Assembly: GCA_964593065.1 (NCBI GenBank) | Contig: CAZQGO010000017.1 | Coordinates: 1 to 64,000 of the forward strand | DNA: 64,000 nucleotides | Direction of reading: 5' to 3' | Origin: CAZQGO01 sp964593065 | GTDB taxonomy: Bacteria > Oederibacteriota > JAAXVQ01 | Part shown: positions 50,416 through 59,520 of the stretch, piece after piece | Layout of the letters: each line of letters starts with the position of its first letter | How positions within the stretch are numbered: the first letter of the stretch is position 1 | The notes under the pieces: model-generated | Told to the model about the DNA's origin: nothing | The model's input: the letters and a program-made list of their open reading frames with translations, nothing else | Databases searched by the model: none | Translations under genes and position numbers: made by a program

Positions 50416-51405
50416 ATGAATAAGGACATCCGCGATCTCAACGAGCGCATCAAGCGCGAAAGCGCGTTTTTGGCGGACATTCTCGGCGAGATGGACAAGA
50501 TCATCGTCGGGCAGAGGGAAATGCTCGAGCGCCTCCTGATCGGCCTCCTGGCCAACGGGCACATCCTGATCGAAGGCGTGCCCGGCCTGGCCAAGACCCT
50601 GATGGTCAAGACCCTGGCCGCCACCATCCGCACCAAATTCCAACGCATCCAGTTCACCCCCGACATGCTGCCCGCCGACATTATCGGCACGCTGATCTTC
50701 GACCAGAAACAGCAGGAGTTCGTGCCCAAGCGCGGGCCCGTTTTTGCGAACCTCATCTTGGCGGATGAAATCAACCGCGCTCCGGCCAAGGTTCAGAGCG
50801 CCCTGTTGGAAGCCATGCAGGAAAGACAAGTGACCATCGGCGAGCAGACCTATCCCCTGGAAGAACCTTTTCTGGTCCTGGCCACGCAGAATCCCATCGA
50901 GCAGGAGGGAACCTACCCCCTGCCGGAGGCTCAGATTGACCGTTTTATGTTGAAGATTAAAATCACTTATCCGGGCAAGGACGAGGAACTGGCCATCGTC
51001 CGCAGACATTCCCTGCCCAAGGCCTGGAAAATTGAACCCCGGGCCACGCCACAGCAGATTCTGCTGGCGCGGCAGCTGCTGGGCGAAGTCTACGCGGACG
51101 AAAAAATCGAGCACTATCTGGTCAACCTGGTGTTGTGCACCCGCCAGCCGGCCGAGTTCGGGCTGGCGGAAATCGCCCCCCACATCATGTATGGAGCTTC
51201 TCCGCGGGCCTCGCTGGCCCTGGCCCAGGCGGCGCGCGCGCATGCGTTTTTGAAGCGACGGGGTTACATCGCGCCGGAGGACGTGCAAACCATGGCCACG
51301 GATGTCCTGCGGCACCGCATCATTCTGACTTATGAAGCCGAGGCCGAAGAGATCACGACCGAGGACATCATTCGCCGGATTTTGGAGAAGGTCGAGATTC
51401 CTTGA
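50416..51405 (+). CDS. MoxR-family AAA+ ATPase
   Basis: 329 aa. Walker A GVPGLAKT (54-61), Walker B LILADEINRAPAKVQSALLEAMQE, sensor 1 LATQNPIEQEGTYPLPEAQIDRF. MoxR ATPases act as chaperones for von Willebrand factor A (vWA) proteins. First gene of the Bat-type operon; 3' end overlaps the DUF58 gene (TTGA). Confidence 0.95.
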   Translation: MNKDIRDLNERIKRESAFLADILGEMDKIIVGQREMLERLLIGLLANGHILIEGVPGLAKTLMVKTLAATIRTKFQRIQFTPDMLPADIIGTLIFDQKQQEFVPKRGPVFANLILADEINRAPAKVQSALLEAMQERQVTIGEQTYPLEEPFLVLATQNPIEQEGTYPLPEAQIDRFMLKIKITYPGKDEELAIVRRHSLPKAWKIEPRATPQQILLARQLLGEVYADEKIEHYLVNLVLCTRQPAEFGLAEIAPHIMYGASPRASLALAQAARAHAFLKRRGYIAPEDVQTMATDVLRHRIILTYEAEAEEITTEDIIRRILEKVEIP

Positions 51406-52310
51406 ACCGCGTACCCGCGCCGGAACAATTCACCCCCCAGGAAATTCTGAAGCGCGTGCGGCGCATCGAAATCGCCACCCGGGCCGTCGTCAACGAGGTG
51501 TTTTCGGGCGCGTACCACAGTATTTTTAAGGGCCTGGGCGTTGAATTCCATGAAGTGCGTCCCTACCTGCGTGGAGACGACGTGCGCACCATCGACTGGC
51601 GCGTCAGCGCCCGCACGGGTCATCTTCACGTCAAGCGGTACAGCGAGGAGCGGGAACTGACCGTGATGCTGGCCGTGGATACCTCGGCCTCCATGGCCTT
51701 CGGTTCTGGATCCCAGAGCAAGGCCGAGCTGGCGGCGGAATTGACCGCGCTCCTGGCGTTCTCGGCGTTGAAAAACAATGATCGCGTGGGCCTGCTGATG
51801 TTTTCCGACCACCGGGAAAAATTCGTGCCGCCCCAAAAAGGCCGCCAGCACGGTCTGCGCGTGATCACCGAGGTGCTGGCCAACCGCCCACGGGCCCGCG
51901 GGACGGACGTTAACTGCGCCCTGGAGTTCTTGAGCCGCGCCCTGCGGCGGCGGGCGATCGTTTTTCTCCTATCCGATTTTTTCTCCCCGGACTTCACCAC
52001 CGCGCTGAGAGTCGCCAACCGCAAGCATGATTGCGTGGCCTTGATCCTGAATGATCCCAGGGAATTTGAATTGCCGGACCTGGGCTGGGTGCGCCTCACC
52101 GACGCCGAAACCAACGCGGAAGTGGAAGTCAACACCCGCCGCGCGCGCAAACGCGCGGAGTACGCCCGCTTTGCCCGAGCCCGGGCCAAGGCGCGGATGA
52201 GCTATTTTGCCGCCCAACAGGTGGATGCCATCGACCTGTTCACCGGCGCCTCCTATGTCGAGCCGCTGATGGGTTTTTTCCGGAAGCGGATGCGCAAAAT
52301 CGCGAGATGA
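51402..52310 (+). CDS. DUF58/vWA-like protein
   Basis: 302 aa. DUF58 motif R.Y..GDD.R.IDW (RPYLRGDDVRTIDWRVSARTG) followed by a vWA fold with MIDAS DTSAS (D93, S95, S97). Usually encoded next to MoxR. TTG start overlapping the moxR stop. No membrane segment. Confidence 0.92.
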   Translation: MNRVPAPEQFTPQEILKRVRRIEIATRAVVNEVFSGAYHSIFKGLGVEFHEVRPYLRGDDVRTIDWRVSARTGHLHVKRYSEERELTVMLAVDTSASMAFGSGSQSKAELAAELTALLAFSALKNNDRVGLLMFSDHREKFVPPQKGRQHGLRVITEVLANRPRARGTDVNCALEFLSRALRRRAIVFLLSDFFSPDFTTALRVANRKHDCVALILNDPREFELPDLGWVRLTDAETNAEVEVNTRRARKRAEYARFARARAKARMSYFAAQQVDAIDLFTGASYVEPLMGFFRKRMRKIAR

Positions 52311-52353
52311 GCGGCAGGGGCCGTACCGCCTAATGCCCAGGGAAGAACAGCAC

Positions 52354-53304
52354 ATGCCTAAAAGCATCCCGGTCTGCGCCGGGAAAATATGCCTCGTGAT
52401 CGGGATCCTGGGGGCGGCCTCCGGAGCGCGGGCCGCGGTCCTCCCGGAGGCCGGCGGAGTGTGGCTCGACGCCGTGACCAGCACGCACACGGTATACGTG
52501 GGCGATCCCTTCCGTTTTGTGCTGACGGCCGGCGCCAAGAACGCCGCGGTGCGGCTGCCGGGACCCCACGTGATTTTTCCGGGCTGCCGGCTGGTGAAGT
52601 ATTCCGAGGAGGATGTCAGCCAAAGGCACGAAGGGTACACGGCTCGGCAGGGCAAATATCTTTTGGTCGCGTTTGCCCTTGAACGGGTGATCATGCCCGC
52701 CCAGAAAGTCTTCTTTTCCTGGCCGGACGGGACCACTCGTACCGCCGTCTCGCAGCCCGTGACCGTGCGCGTTCTGAGCCTGGAGCCGGCGGAAAATTTC
52801 GAGCTGCAGAAACCGCGGCCGATGAAGGCCGCAAATCCGTGGTGGCCGTACGCGGTCCTGCTGGCCTCGGCGGCGGGCCTCGTGCTGGTTTGGCGCCGGC
52901 GTCCGCGCCCGAAGCGGGCTGCGGCGGTCAGCCCGCCGCACGTGGAGGCTTTCGCGGGTCTGGAAGCGCTGGGCAAGTCCCGCACCGTTGCCGAGGGCCG
53001 GATCGACCACTACTATACTGACTTGTCGCGCATCCTCAGGCGTTATCTTGCCCGGAGGTACCGTTTTCCCGCCCTGGAAAATCCGCGCGCCGAGATTATC
53101 CGCCACCTGGCAGACGCCGGCTTGGGTCCAGAACCATTGGCGGTCATTGACGGGCTGCTGGAGCAGGCCGACCTGGTCAAATTTGCCAAGGCGGAGGTGG
53201 ATTTTCCTAAAATCGCCGAGGCCCAAAAAAAAGCCCGACAATTCATTTTGGATACGCTGCAGAGACCGGAAACGAAGGCCCGGGAGGACAGGCGCCGTGT
53301 TTGA
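52354..53304 (+). CDS. Membrane protein of the Bat operon (DUF4381-like)
   Basis: 316 aa. Signal peptide (~1-27), a beta domain (~30-150), one membrane segment (~164-182) and a cytoplasmic helical part with DHYYTDLSRILRRYLARRYRFPALENP, common in proteins of this operon position (DUF4381-type or BatD-like). ATG 52354 gives a better signal peptide and GGAAGA spacing than ATG 52333. Overlaps batA by 8 nt. Confidence 0.84.
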   Translation: MPKSIPVCAGKICLVIGILGAASGARAAVLPEAGGVWLDAVTSTHTVYVGDPFRFVLTAGAKNAAVRLPGPHVIFPGCRLVKYSEEDVSQRHEGYTARQGKYLLVAFALERVIMPAQKVFFSWPDGTTRTAVSQPVTVRVLSLEPAENFELQKPRPMKAANPWWPYAVLLASAAGLVLVWRRRPRPKRAAAVSPPHVEAFAGLEALGKSRTVAEGRIDHYYTDLSRILRRYLARRYRFPALENPRAEIIRHLADAGLGPEPLAVIDGLLEQADLVKFAKAEVDFPKIAEAQKKARQFILDTLQRPETKAREDRRRV

Positions 53305-54298
53305 ACATCCGTGGGTTCTCCTGGCGTTGGGCTTGCTGCCACTGGCCGTTTTTCTGCGCCGGCGAGGCTGGGGCCGGCCGGCGGCGGTCGACTTTCCGGA
53401 AACGCGCTCGGTGCAGGGGGCGTTTCAAGGCGGCCGACGCCCGGGCAGCGGGCTCACCGAAATTCTACGCCTGGCGGTCATCGCGCTGCTGATCGTGGCG
53501 GCCGCCCGCCCCAAATGGTTTCTCGCCGACCAGGAACTCACCTCCAGCGGCTTGGATGTCATCCTGGCGCTGGACATTTCGGGTAGCATGGCAGCCGGTG
53601 ATTTCGAACCCCTGAACCGGCTGCAGGCCGCCAAGCGCGTCCTGCGGAATTATATCACCCAGGAACGGCATAACCGTCTGGGACTGGTGGCTTTCGCGGC
53701 CCGGGCCTTCATGGTTTGTCCCCTGACTTTGGATTACGAAGTGCTGGTTGGCTTGCTGGACCACCTCGAGATCGGAATGACCACGGACGGGACGGCCATC
53801 GGCATGGCCATCGCGGCCGGTCTCAACCGCTTGAAGTCCTCGGACGCGAAATCCAAGGTGATCATCCTGCTGACCGACGGGCGGAATAATACGGGCCAAG
53901 TGGATCCCGAAACCGCAGCGCGCCTGGCGGCGGCGCTCAAGGTGCGCATCTATACCATCGGCATGGGACGGCCGGGCGGCGGCTCGATTGTGGTGCAGGA
54001 TGAGGCCCGCGGCCCCACCGTGCTGCTGAACGAGGACGGCAGTGTCCATACCGAAGAGCTGGACGAGGACATCCTGAAACGCCTCGGCAGCTTGACGGGC
54101 GGGAAATATTTCCGGGCCACGGACGTGGAAAAGTTGCAGGCCATTTACGACGAAATTGCGGAAATGGAACGCAGCCGCCTGAAGGCCAAGACCTTCCGCA
54201 CCCGTCGCGACGCAGGACCGGGGGTGCTGGCCTTGGCCTGGCTGCTGCTGGGTCTGGAATGGCTGCTGGCCCAAACCCGGGAACGGGCCATTCCCTAG
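53297..54298 (+). CDS. batA: BatA-like vWA membrane protein
   Basis: 333 aa. N-terminal membrane segment (~7-21) and another at ~55-71, a vWA domain with intact MIDAS DISGS (D93, S95, S97), and a C-terminal membrane segment (~310-325). This is the aerotolerance BatA layout. GTG start with GGGAGG 9 nt upstream. vWA proteins of this group bind metal ions and partner proteins; the precise role is not settled. Confidence 0.93.
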   Translation: MFEHPWVLLALGLLPLAVFLRRRGWGRPAAVDFPETRSVQGAFQGGRRPGSGLTEILRLAVIALLIVAAARPKWFLADQELTSSGLDVILALDISGSMAAGDFEPLNRLQAAKRVLRNYITQERHNRLGLVAFAARAFMVCPLTLDYEVLVGLLDHLEIGMTTDGTAIGMAIAAGLNRLKSSDAKSKVIILLTDGRNNTGQVDPETAARLAAALKVRIYTIGMGRPGGGSIVVQDEARGPTVLLNEDGSVHTEELDEDILKRLGSLTGGKYFRATDVEKLQAIYDEIAEMERSRLKAKTFRTRRDAGPGVLALAWLLLGLEWLLAQTRERAIP

Positions 54299-54350
54299 AG
54301 CCGCGGCCGGGCCTTTCCGGATCCGCGCATGCATGTCACCGGGTGAAACC

Positions 54351-56156
54351 ATGTTCCGCTTTGCGGCTCCACACATGCTGTACCTGCTCGGGACCTTGCC
54401 CCTGTTGCTGCTGGCCTGGTGGTGGGGTGAACGCAGGGCGAGAAAAAAATTACATGTCCTGGTAGGATCCCGGCTGGCCTCCGGGCTCACGGCGGGCAAC
54501 AGCGACTGGAAAGCCTGGCTGGGACGCCTGCTGCAGTTGACCGCCTGGACCCTGGTGTGTTTGAGCCTCGCCAGGCCCCAGGTGGGGCTGGCGACGGAAA
54601 CCGGAAAAAGCCGCGGCTTGGACATTTTGTTTGCGGTGGACACCTCTCGCTCTATGGCCGCCACCGATATTCAGCCCAGCCGACTGGTTCGCAGCAAACG
54701 CGCCCTGTTTTATCTGGTTGAACGCCTGTCCGGAAACCGTATGGGCCTGGTGCAATTCGCCGGTGTGCCGTTTCAGCTGTGTCCCTTCACCCAAGACATC
54801 AGCGCCTTGAAACTGCTCATCGACGGCTTGGACACCACCGCCCTGCCGGTTGCGGGCACGGATCTGGGCGCGGCCGTGCAACTGGCGGCCAAGATTTTTA
54901 AACGCCGGGCGCACCAAGGCGTGCGCAACCAGGCACTGGTGGTCATCAGTGACGGGGAAAATTTCGGGACCAAGCCGCTCGCGCTGGCCAAAAAAATGGC
55001 GGAAGAAGGGGTGCGGATCTATGTCTTGGGCGTGGGGACCCCGGACGGCGCTCCGGTCCCGCCCCCCGGCGAGGACGCCGCCGCGCCCCGGGGGAAAGTA
55101 ACCGCGTTGCAGGAGAAGAACCTGAGCCTGTTGGCGCTCTTCGGCAGCGGCACCTATGCCCGGCTGGGCGACAGCGGCCAGGAAGAGGAAAACCTCGTCG
55201 AGGAGCTCAACCGCCTGGAAAAAATCATTCTCTATTCAAACCGCTGGATCACCTGGGACGACCGCTATGCCTGGCTGGCGGGCCTGGCGGCCTTGCTGTT
55301 GGGCTTGGATTGGTTGTTGGGGCGGAGACGGGGCCTGCCGCCGGTCAAGGGAGGATGGCGAAAATGGCTGTCCCGAATATTCATTCTGCTGGCCGTATGC
55401 CTCTGGCCATGGACTGCCGGTGCCGCCACCACCCGCGGGCTGGTCCAAAAAGGCCGGCAAGCCTACGTCCAAAACAAGCTGCCCGAGGCGGAACGCTGGC
55501 TGGAGCGCGCCGCAAAACGAAAACCCCAGGATCCTCTGGTCAATTACAACCTGGGGTGCGCCCAGCTGGCGCAGTTCAAGTATCTGCAGGCTTACCAGGC
55601 ATTCGGCCGGGCGGCCGCGGCGGCCCGGGGGCGCTTGCGGCAAGATGCCTGGTACAACCTCGGCTACGCGGCCTTTTACCTGGGCGTGCAACAGGGCGAG
55701 GCGGAACGCTGGCTGGAGGCCGCGGAAGCGTTTGAAAACGCCTTATTGCTCGACCCGCGGGATCACGACGCCAAATACAACCTGGAGTTGATCCTGCGGC
55801 AAATCCAACAGCACACGCGCCAGGCCGCGCGGCGCGAAAACCAGTCCCAAGGGCAGAACCGGGGCGAAACGCCGGGCGGAGGAGCCGACAAGCCGGGAAC
55901 GGACCGGATGCGCTCGGAAGGCCGGGATCGCGACCAGGCTCCGCCCCGCGAAGAACAAGAGAAAAGCAAGCAGCGGCAGAAAAGCGGCAATAAAACCAGC
56001 ACCTCGGAGGACCGGCAGGGCAAGCGACAAAAAGGCGCGAGCCAGGAAGACGCACTCCGCGCCCTGCGCTCCCTGGAGGCCAGCGAGCAGGACCTGCAAG
56101 AGCGTCACCCGCCTTCGGAATCGGCGCCCAGCGAGTACCACGGGCCTTATTGGTAG
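54351..56156 (+). CDS. BatB-BatC fusion: vWA domain plus TPR protein
   Basis: 601 aa. N-terminal BatB-like part: membrane helices ~9-25 and ~60-75, vWA with MIDAS DTSRS (D97, S99, S101), C-terminal helix ~305-322. A second signal-anchor-like helix (~343-361) starts a BatC-like TPR region (~365-480, e.g. YNLGCAQLAQFKYLQAYQAF) followed by a ~110-residue highly charged Gln/Lys/Glu/Arg tail. In most Bat operons these are two genes. ATG 54351 is preferred over 54333 because it starts like BatA (MFRFAAPHML). Confidence 0.92.
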   Translation: MFRFAAPHMLYLLGTLPLLLLAWWWGERRARKKLHVLVGSRLASGLTAGNSDWKAWLGRLLQLTAWTLVCLSLARPQVGLATETGKSRGLDILFAVDTSRSMAATDIQPSRLVRSKRALFYLVERLSGNRMGLVQFAGVPFQLCPFTQDISALKLLIDGLDTTALPVAGTDLGAAVQLAAKIFKRRAHQGVRNQALVVISDGENFGTKPLALAKKMAEEGVRIYVLGVGTPDGAPVPPPGEDAAAPRGKVTALQEKNLSLLALFGSGTYARLGDSGQEEENLVEELNRLEKIILYSNRWITWDDRYAWLAGLAALLLGLDWLLGRRRGLPPVKGGWRKWLSRIFILLAVCLWPWTAGAATTRGLVQKGRQAYVQNKLPEAERWLERAAKRKPQDPLVNYNLGCAQLAQFKYLQAYQAFGRAAAAARGRLRQDAWYNLGYAAFYLGVQQGEAERWLEAAEAFENALLLDPRDHDAKYNLELILRQIQQHTRQAARRENQSQGQNRGETPGGGADKPGTDRMRSEGRDRDQAPPREEQEKSKQRQKSGNKTSTSEDRQGKRQKGASQEDALRALRSLEASEQDLQERHPPSESAPSEYHGPYW

Positions 56157-56243
56157 CCGGACGGGTGTATAATAAAATCCGCGGAGGCCGCCTTGGACCC
56201 GCGCAGCACGGACCAAAGGCGGAAGCCGGCCCGCAACGGAGAA

Positions 56244-59200
56244 ATGCGAGTGATACGGCCTGTGCGTCCAATTCTGATTTGCTGCCTGCTCGTCGCGGCC
56301 TTGCTGGGGGAAATTCACCCTGCCGCGGCGCAGGCGGAAATTCAGGGCGATGAACTGGTGACCGAACCCCTCCTCCTGGCCACACCCGAGCCCACGGCCA
56401 CACGGCGGGCAACGGCCCGGCGTCGCGAGGAACCCGACCCATTTCCTTACGGGTGGAAACCCCAGCTCCGGAAATACGGCGGCGGCCAAGGGCGGGTGTT
56501 TCAGAGGGCCTCGCGCCAGCCCCGGGCCAATCCCTTGCCGGAAGTGGAGGTTGCCACGGAGCCGCTCCGGGGATCCGAAGAGGACCGGGCCACGCCCATC
56601 CCGGCGGCACCGCCCCGCTCCTCCAGGACAGACCCGGATGCAAAACAATTCAGCGTATCCGCCCTGGGAGCGGAACCGTCGCAATCCGCGCCCGCATCCG
56701 GATATTCCGACCCTGACCTGCCGCGGGTCCCGCTGTCGGGTCGCGAACTGACAACCGAACCCCTGTGGGGCGGGGATGCCCGCGGCGCCGCCGGGACCCC
56801 GCTGCAATTCCGGTCGGAAGTGGACCGCGCGGCCTTGCACGTGGACGAGAGTTTTACCCTGACCCTGGAAGTCGCGGGCCCGGATTTAAAAGGACTATCC
56901 GCGCCCAAGCCGCCCGCCATGCCGAATTTCGATCTGATCAACAGCTACCACGCGGACACGCGCACCAACTCCGAGGGCAACATCCTGCAGGTCAAGACCT
57001 TTCATTATGTGTTCCTGCCGTTGCAGCCCGGCAAATTCACCGTTCCCCCGGCCCGGCTGCAATATCGCGGCCAGACCTACCTGACCCAACCGTTGACCTT
57101 GGAAGTGGAGGGGCCCCGGACGGGAATCGCCTACCAACGCCAGTTTAGCGGCGGCACGAGCAAGCAGCCGCGCATTCTGGCGGCAGCGCCGGACACCGAG
57201 CAGGCCGGACAGGAAGGACAAGCCCAATTCAGCGCCCGTCTTGATGCGAGCCAAGTGTTCGTCAACCAGAGAGTTATTTTGTCCGTGCACCTGCGCTATG
57301 AGATTGAGAGCGGCGTCAAGGTAACCTATACTCCGCCGCTCCTGACGGGCCTGCTTTCGGAGGAGTTATCCACGATGCAGACGCAGGAAAGCCTTTCCGG
57401 GGGACGCCAGCGCTACGTGGAGAAGACGTACCGGACGGCCTTGTTTCCGCTTTATCCCGGAACGCTGACCATCGGGCCGGCCCGCGTGACTTTCCTGAAA
57501 TGGATGCGCAAACGGGAACAGGCCACCGAATCCCTTGGCCTGGAGGTCAAGGCCTTGCCCCCGGATCCCGAGGAGCCGGACCCCGAAACCCGCAGCGGCT
57601 TGGTGGGGAAATACCGCTTAAGCGCCAAGGTGGTCCCGGAAGAGGCGCCGTTGGGCACCCCCGTCCTGCTGCAAATCCGCTTGCAGGGCGAAGGGAACAT
57701 CCGCTCCGCCCCCAAACCGATATGGCCCGCGAGCGGTGCCTACCGCCTGCAGCTGGAAAAGGAAGAGGAAAAAATCGACCGCTCGCACAGCGCCGTGGCC
57801 GGAGAAAAGCTCTACCAATATTTATTGATCTCACGCAAACCGGGGTGGTTGGAACCGGGGACGGTCAAGGTCCGGTATTTTGACCCCGAGGGCGCAAAAT
57901 GGGCCTGGGCGCAGGTTCAAGTGCCTAAGATCCGTGTTTTGCCGCCGGTGCAGGTCCTGGAAGTGAAAACTCCGGCAGCGCACGGGATGCCGGCGGCCAT
58001 CCGGTTGCGGCCCAATCATACCGGCCCCGAGCGGCTGCGCCGCGACCGGCCGGCTCCGGTGGCCCGTCCGGGTTTTTGGCTGCTGCAGGCCGGAGGAATG
58101 GCCATGGTGCTGCTTGCGCTGCTGGGCAGGCGCTGGTATCGCCAGACGCTGGCGGATCCCCGCGCCGTGCGCGCCCGGCGGGCCTACCGGACGGCCAAGC
58201 GCGCCATGAAGGAAGCGGCCCGGTATATCCGCGGCGGAGAAACGGGGAAATTCTACGATTGCATCGCCCGGATCGCATCGGAGTATTTAGCCGCGAAATT
58301 CGGGCTCTCCACTTCCTCCATCATCGCCGAACGGCTTCCCGAGTATTTTGAACGTTACGGCGTACCGGGCGCGTTTCAGCCGAGGTTCAAGGTCACGCTC
58401 ACGGCCTGTGAGTACGTCCGGTATGCGGCCGTGGAACTGCCGGCGCACGACATGCGGTCGCTGTACAGGGATCTGCACGGAGCGCTCAACGATTTCGAGC
58501 GCTTTTGGCGCAAACGGGCCGGAGGGAGGAAAAAAACCGGCCTGGCCGTCGCCCTCGCGCTGGCCTGTCTGGGGCTGGCCGGCACGGCCCGGGCCGGAGA
58601 GGCGGAGCTGTATTTCATGCGCGGCAATGTCTACGCCGACCAGGGTCAATACGAGGCGGCGTTGGCGGAATATCAAAAGGTCTTCAGCTTTGGCGTCAGC
58701 GATCCCGACCTGTTCTACAATCTGGGCAACACGTACGTGCGCCTGGGAGAAATCGGGCGGGCGGTTTTAGCCTACGAACGCGGATTGCGCTTGGCCCCGC
58801 GGGACGCGGATTTGCGCTACAATCTGGCGCAAGTCACCGCGCGCACGTCCGAAGCCCGGGCAGCGGAAGCATTACCAGGCCTAGGCTCCGGGGCGTTGCG
58901 CGTATACCGGATGTTCACGGCCTCGGAACTGGCCTGGACCGCCTCGGGTTTTTATTTCCTGTTCCTGACCGTCTTGATTCTCCTGATCCTGAAGCCGACC
59001 TGGAGCCGCCTGTTGAAGCGGGGATTGCTGGTTTCCGCCATGATCCTGGGAATCTTGGGCGCTTGGACGGCGGCGCGAACCTTTGAACCCGGCTGGTGGA
59101 AACGAGGAGTGGTCCTGGTTGCGGAAACCAGCGTGCGCGGGCGGCCTTACAAAGAAGCCGACCGTTTATATACCGTAACCGAAGGCACGGGCGTAGAAAT

Positions 59201-59291
59201 AGAACGGGAGGAAGAGGAATGGGTGGAAGTGCGGTTCGGCGGCAACCGGCACGGCTGGATTCCGCGCAGCGCGGTCGGCTTCATTCCGTGA
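56244..59291 (+). CDS. BatD-BatE fusion protein
   Basis: 1015 aa. Signal peptide (~1-30), a low-complexity Pro/Arg/Glu region (~31-195) in which TEPL occurs three times, then BatD beta domains (~200-590) starting LHVDESFTLTLEV. Next come a membrane helix (~612-632) and a helical part with GKFYDCIARIASEYLAAKFG. A second signal-like helix (~755-775) leads into BatE: TPRs (~778-850, YFMRGNVYADQGQYEAALAEYQKV), two membrane helices (~880-950) and a C-terminal SH3-like domain ending GWIPRSAVGFIP. BatD and BatE are normally separate. ATG 56244 has GGAG only 2 nt upstream; GTG 56250, 8 nt away, may be the true start. Confidence 0.9.
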   Translation: MRVIRPVRPILICCLLVAALLGEIHPAAAQAEIQGDELVTEPLLLATPEPTATRRATARRREEPDPFPYGWKPQLRKYGGGQGRVFQRASRQPRANPLPEVEVATEPLRGSEEDRATPIPAAPPRSSRTDPDAKQFSVSALGAEPSQSAPASGYSDPDLPRVPLSGRELTTEPLWGGDARGAAGTPLQFRSEVDRAALHVDESFTLTLEVAGPDLKGLSAPKPPAMPNFDLINSYHADTRTNSEGNILQVKTFHYVFLPLQPGKFTVPPARLQYRGQTYLTQPLTLEVEGPRTGIAYQRQFSGGTSKQPRILAAAPDTEQAGQEGQAQFSARLDASQVFVNQRVILSVHLRYEIESGVKVTYTPPLLTGLLSEELSTMQTQESLSGGRQRYVEKTYRTALFPLYPGTLTIGPARVTFLKWMRKREQATESLGLEVKALPPDPEEPDPETRSGLVGKYRLSAKVVPEEAPLGTPVLLQIRLQGEGNIRSAPKPIWPASGAYRLQLEKEEEKIDRSHSAVAGEKLYQYLLISRKPGWLEPGTVKVRYFDPEGAKWAWAQVQVPKIRVLPPVQVLEVKTPAAHGMPAAIRLRPNHTGPERLRRDRPAPVARPGFWLLQAGGMAMVLLALLGRRWYRQTLADPRAVRARRAYRTAKRAMKEAARYIRGGETGKFYDCIARIASEYLAAKFGLSTSSIIAERLPEYFERYGVPGAFQPRFKVTLTACEYVRYAAVELPAHDMRSLYRDLHGALNDFERFWRKRAGGRKKTGLAVALALACLGLAGTARAGEAELYFMRGNVYADQGQYEAALAEYQKVFSFGVSDPDLFYNLGNTYVRLGEIGRAVLAYERGLRLAPRDADLRYNLAQVTARTSEARAAEALPGLGSGALRVYRMFTASELAWTASGFYFLFLTVLILLILKPTWSRLLKRGLLVSAMILGILGAWTAARTFEPGWWKRGVVLVAETSVRGRPYKEADRLYTVTEGTGVEIEREEEEWVEVRFGGNRHGWIPRSAVGFIP

Positions 59292-59334
59292 GATCCCCGC
59301 TCGGACCGTCACGGGCGGGGGACCACATCCGAAC

Positions 59335-59363
59335 TTGACAGATAAATGTTTTACGGCTAGGGT
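59335..59363 (+). promoter_or_regulatory. Possible promoter upstream of the MFS gene
   Basis: TTGACA (59335-59340), 17-nt spacer, TAGGGT (59358-59363); the -10 is weak. The gap from batDE (59292-59520) holds a short GC hairpin near 59294-59320 without a T-run. Confidence 0.4.
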
Positions 59364-59520
59364 GAAATACCGCGGCGCCGGATGCCGGATGCACGAACAG
59401 TCCGGCGGGAAGGCGGCCAGCATTCCAAGTTGCGAGACAGGGAGATCCGGCGGGTCCGCGCCTTCCTGGGCGGGCCAGGCCAAAGCCCTATTTCATCGGG
59501 ATTCCATGTGAGGCTGCACC

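Noticed and set aside
59294..59320. Terminator after batDE
   Set aside because: Only a short GC stem with a long loop and no T-run.
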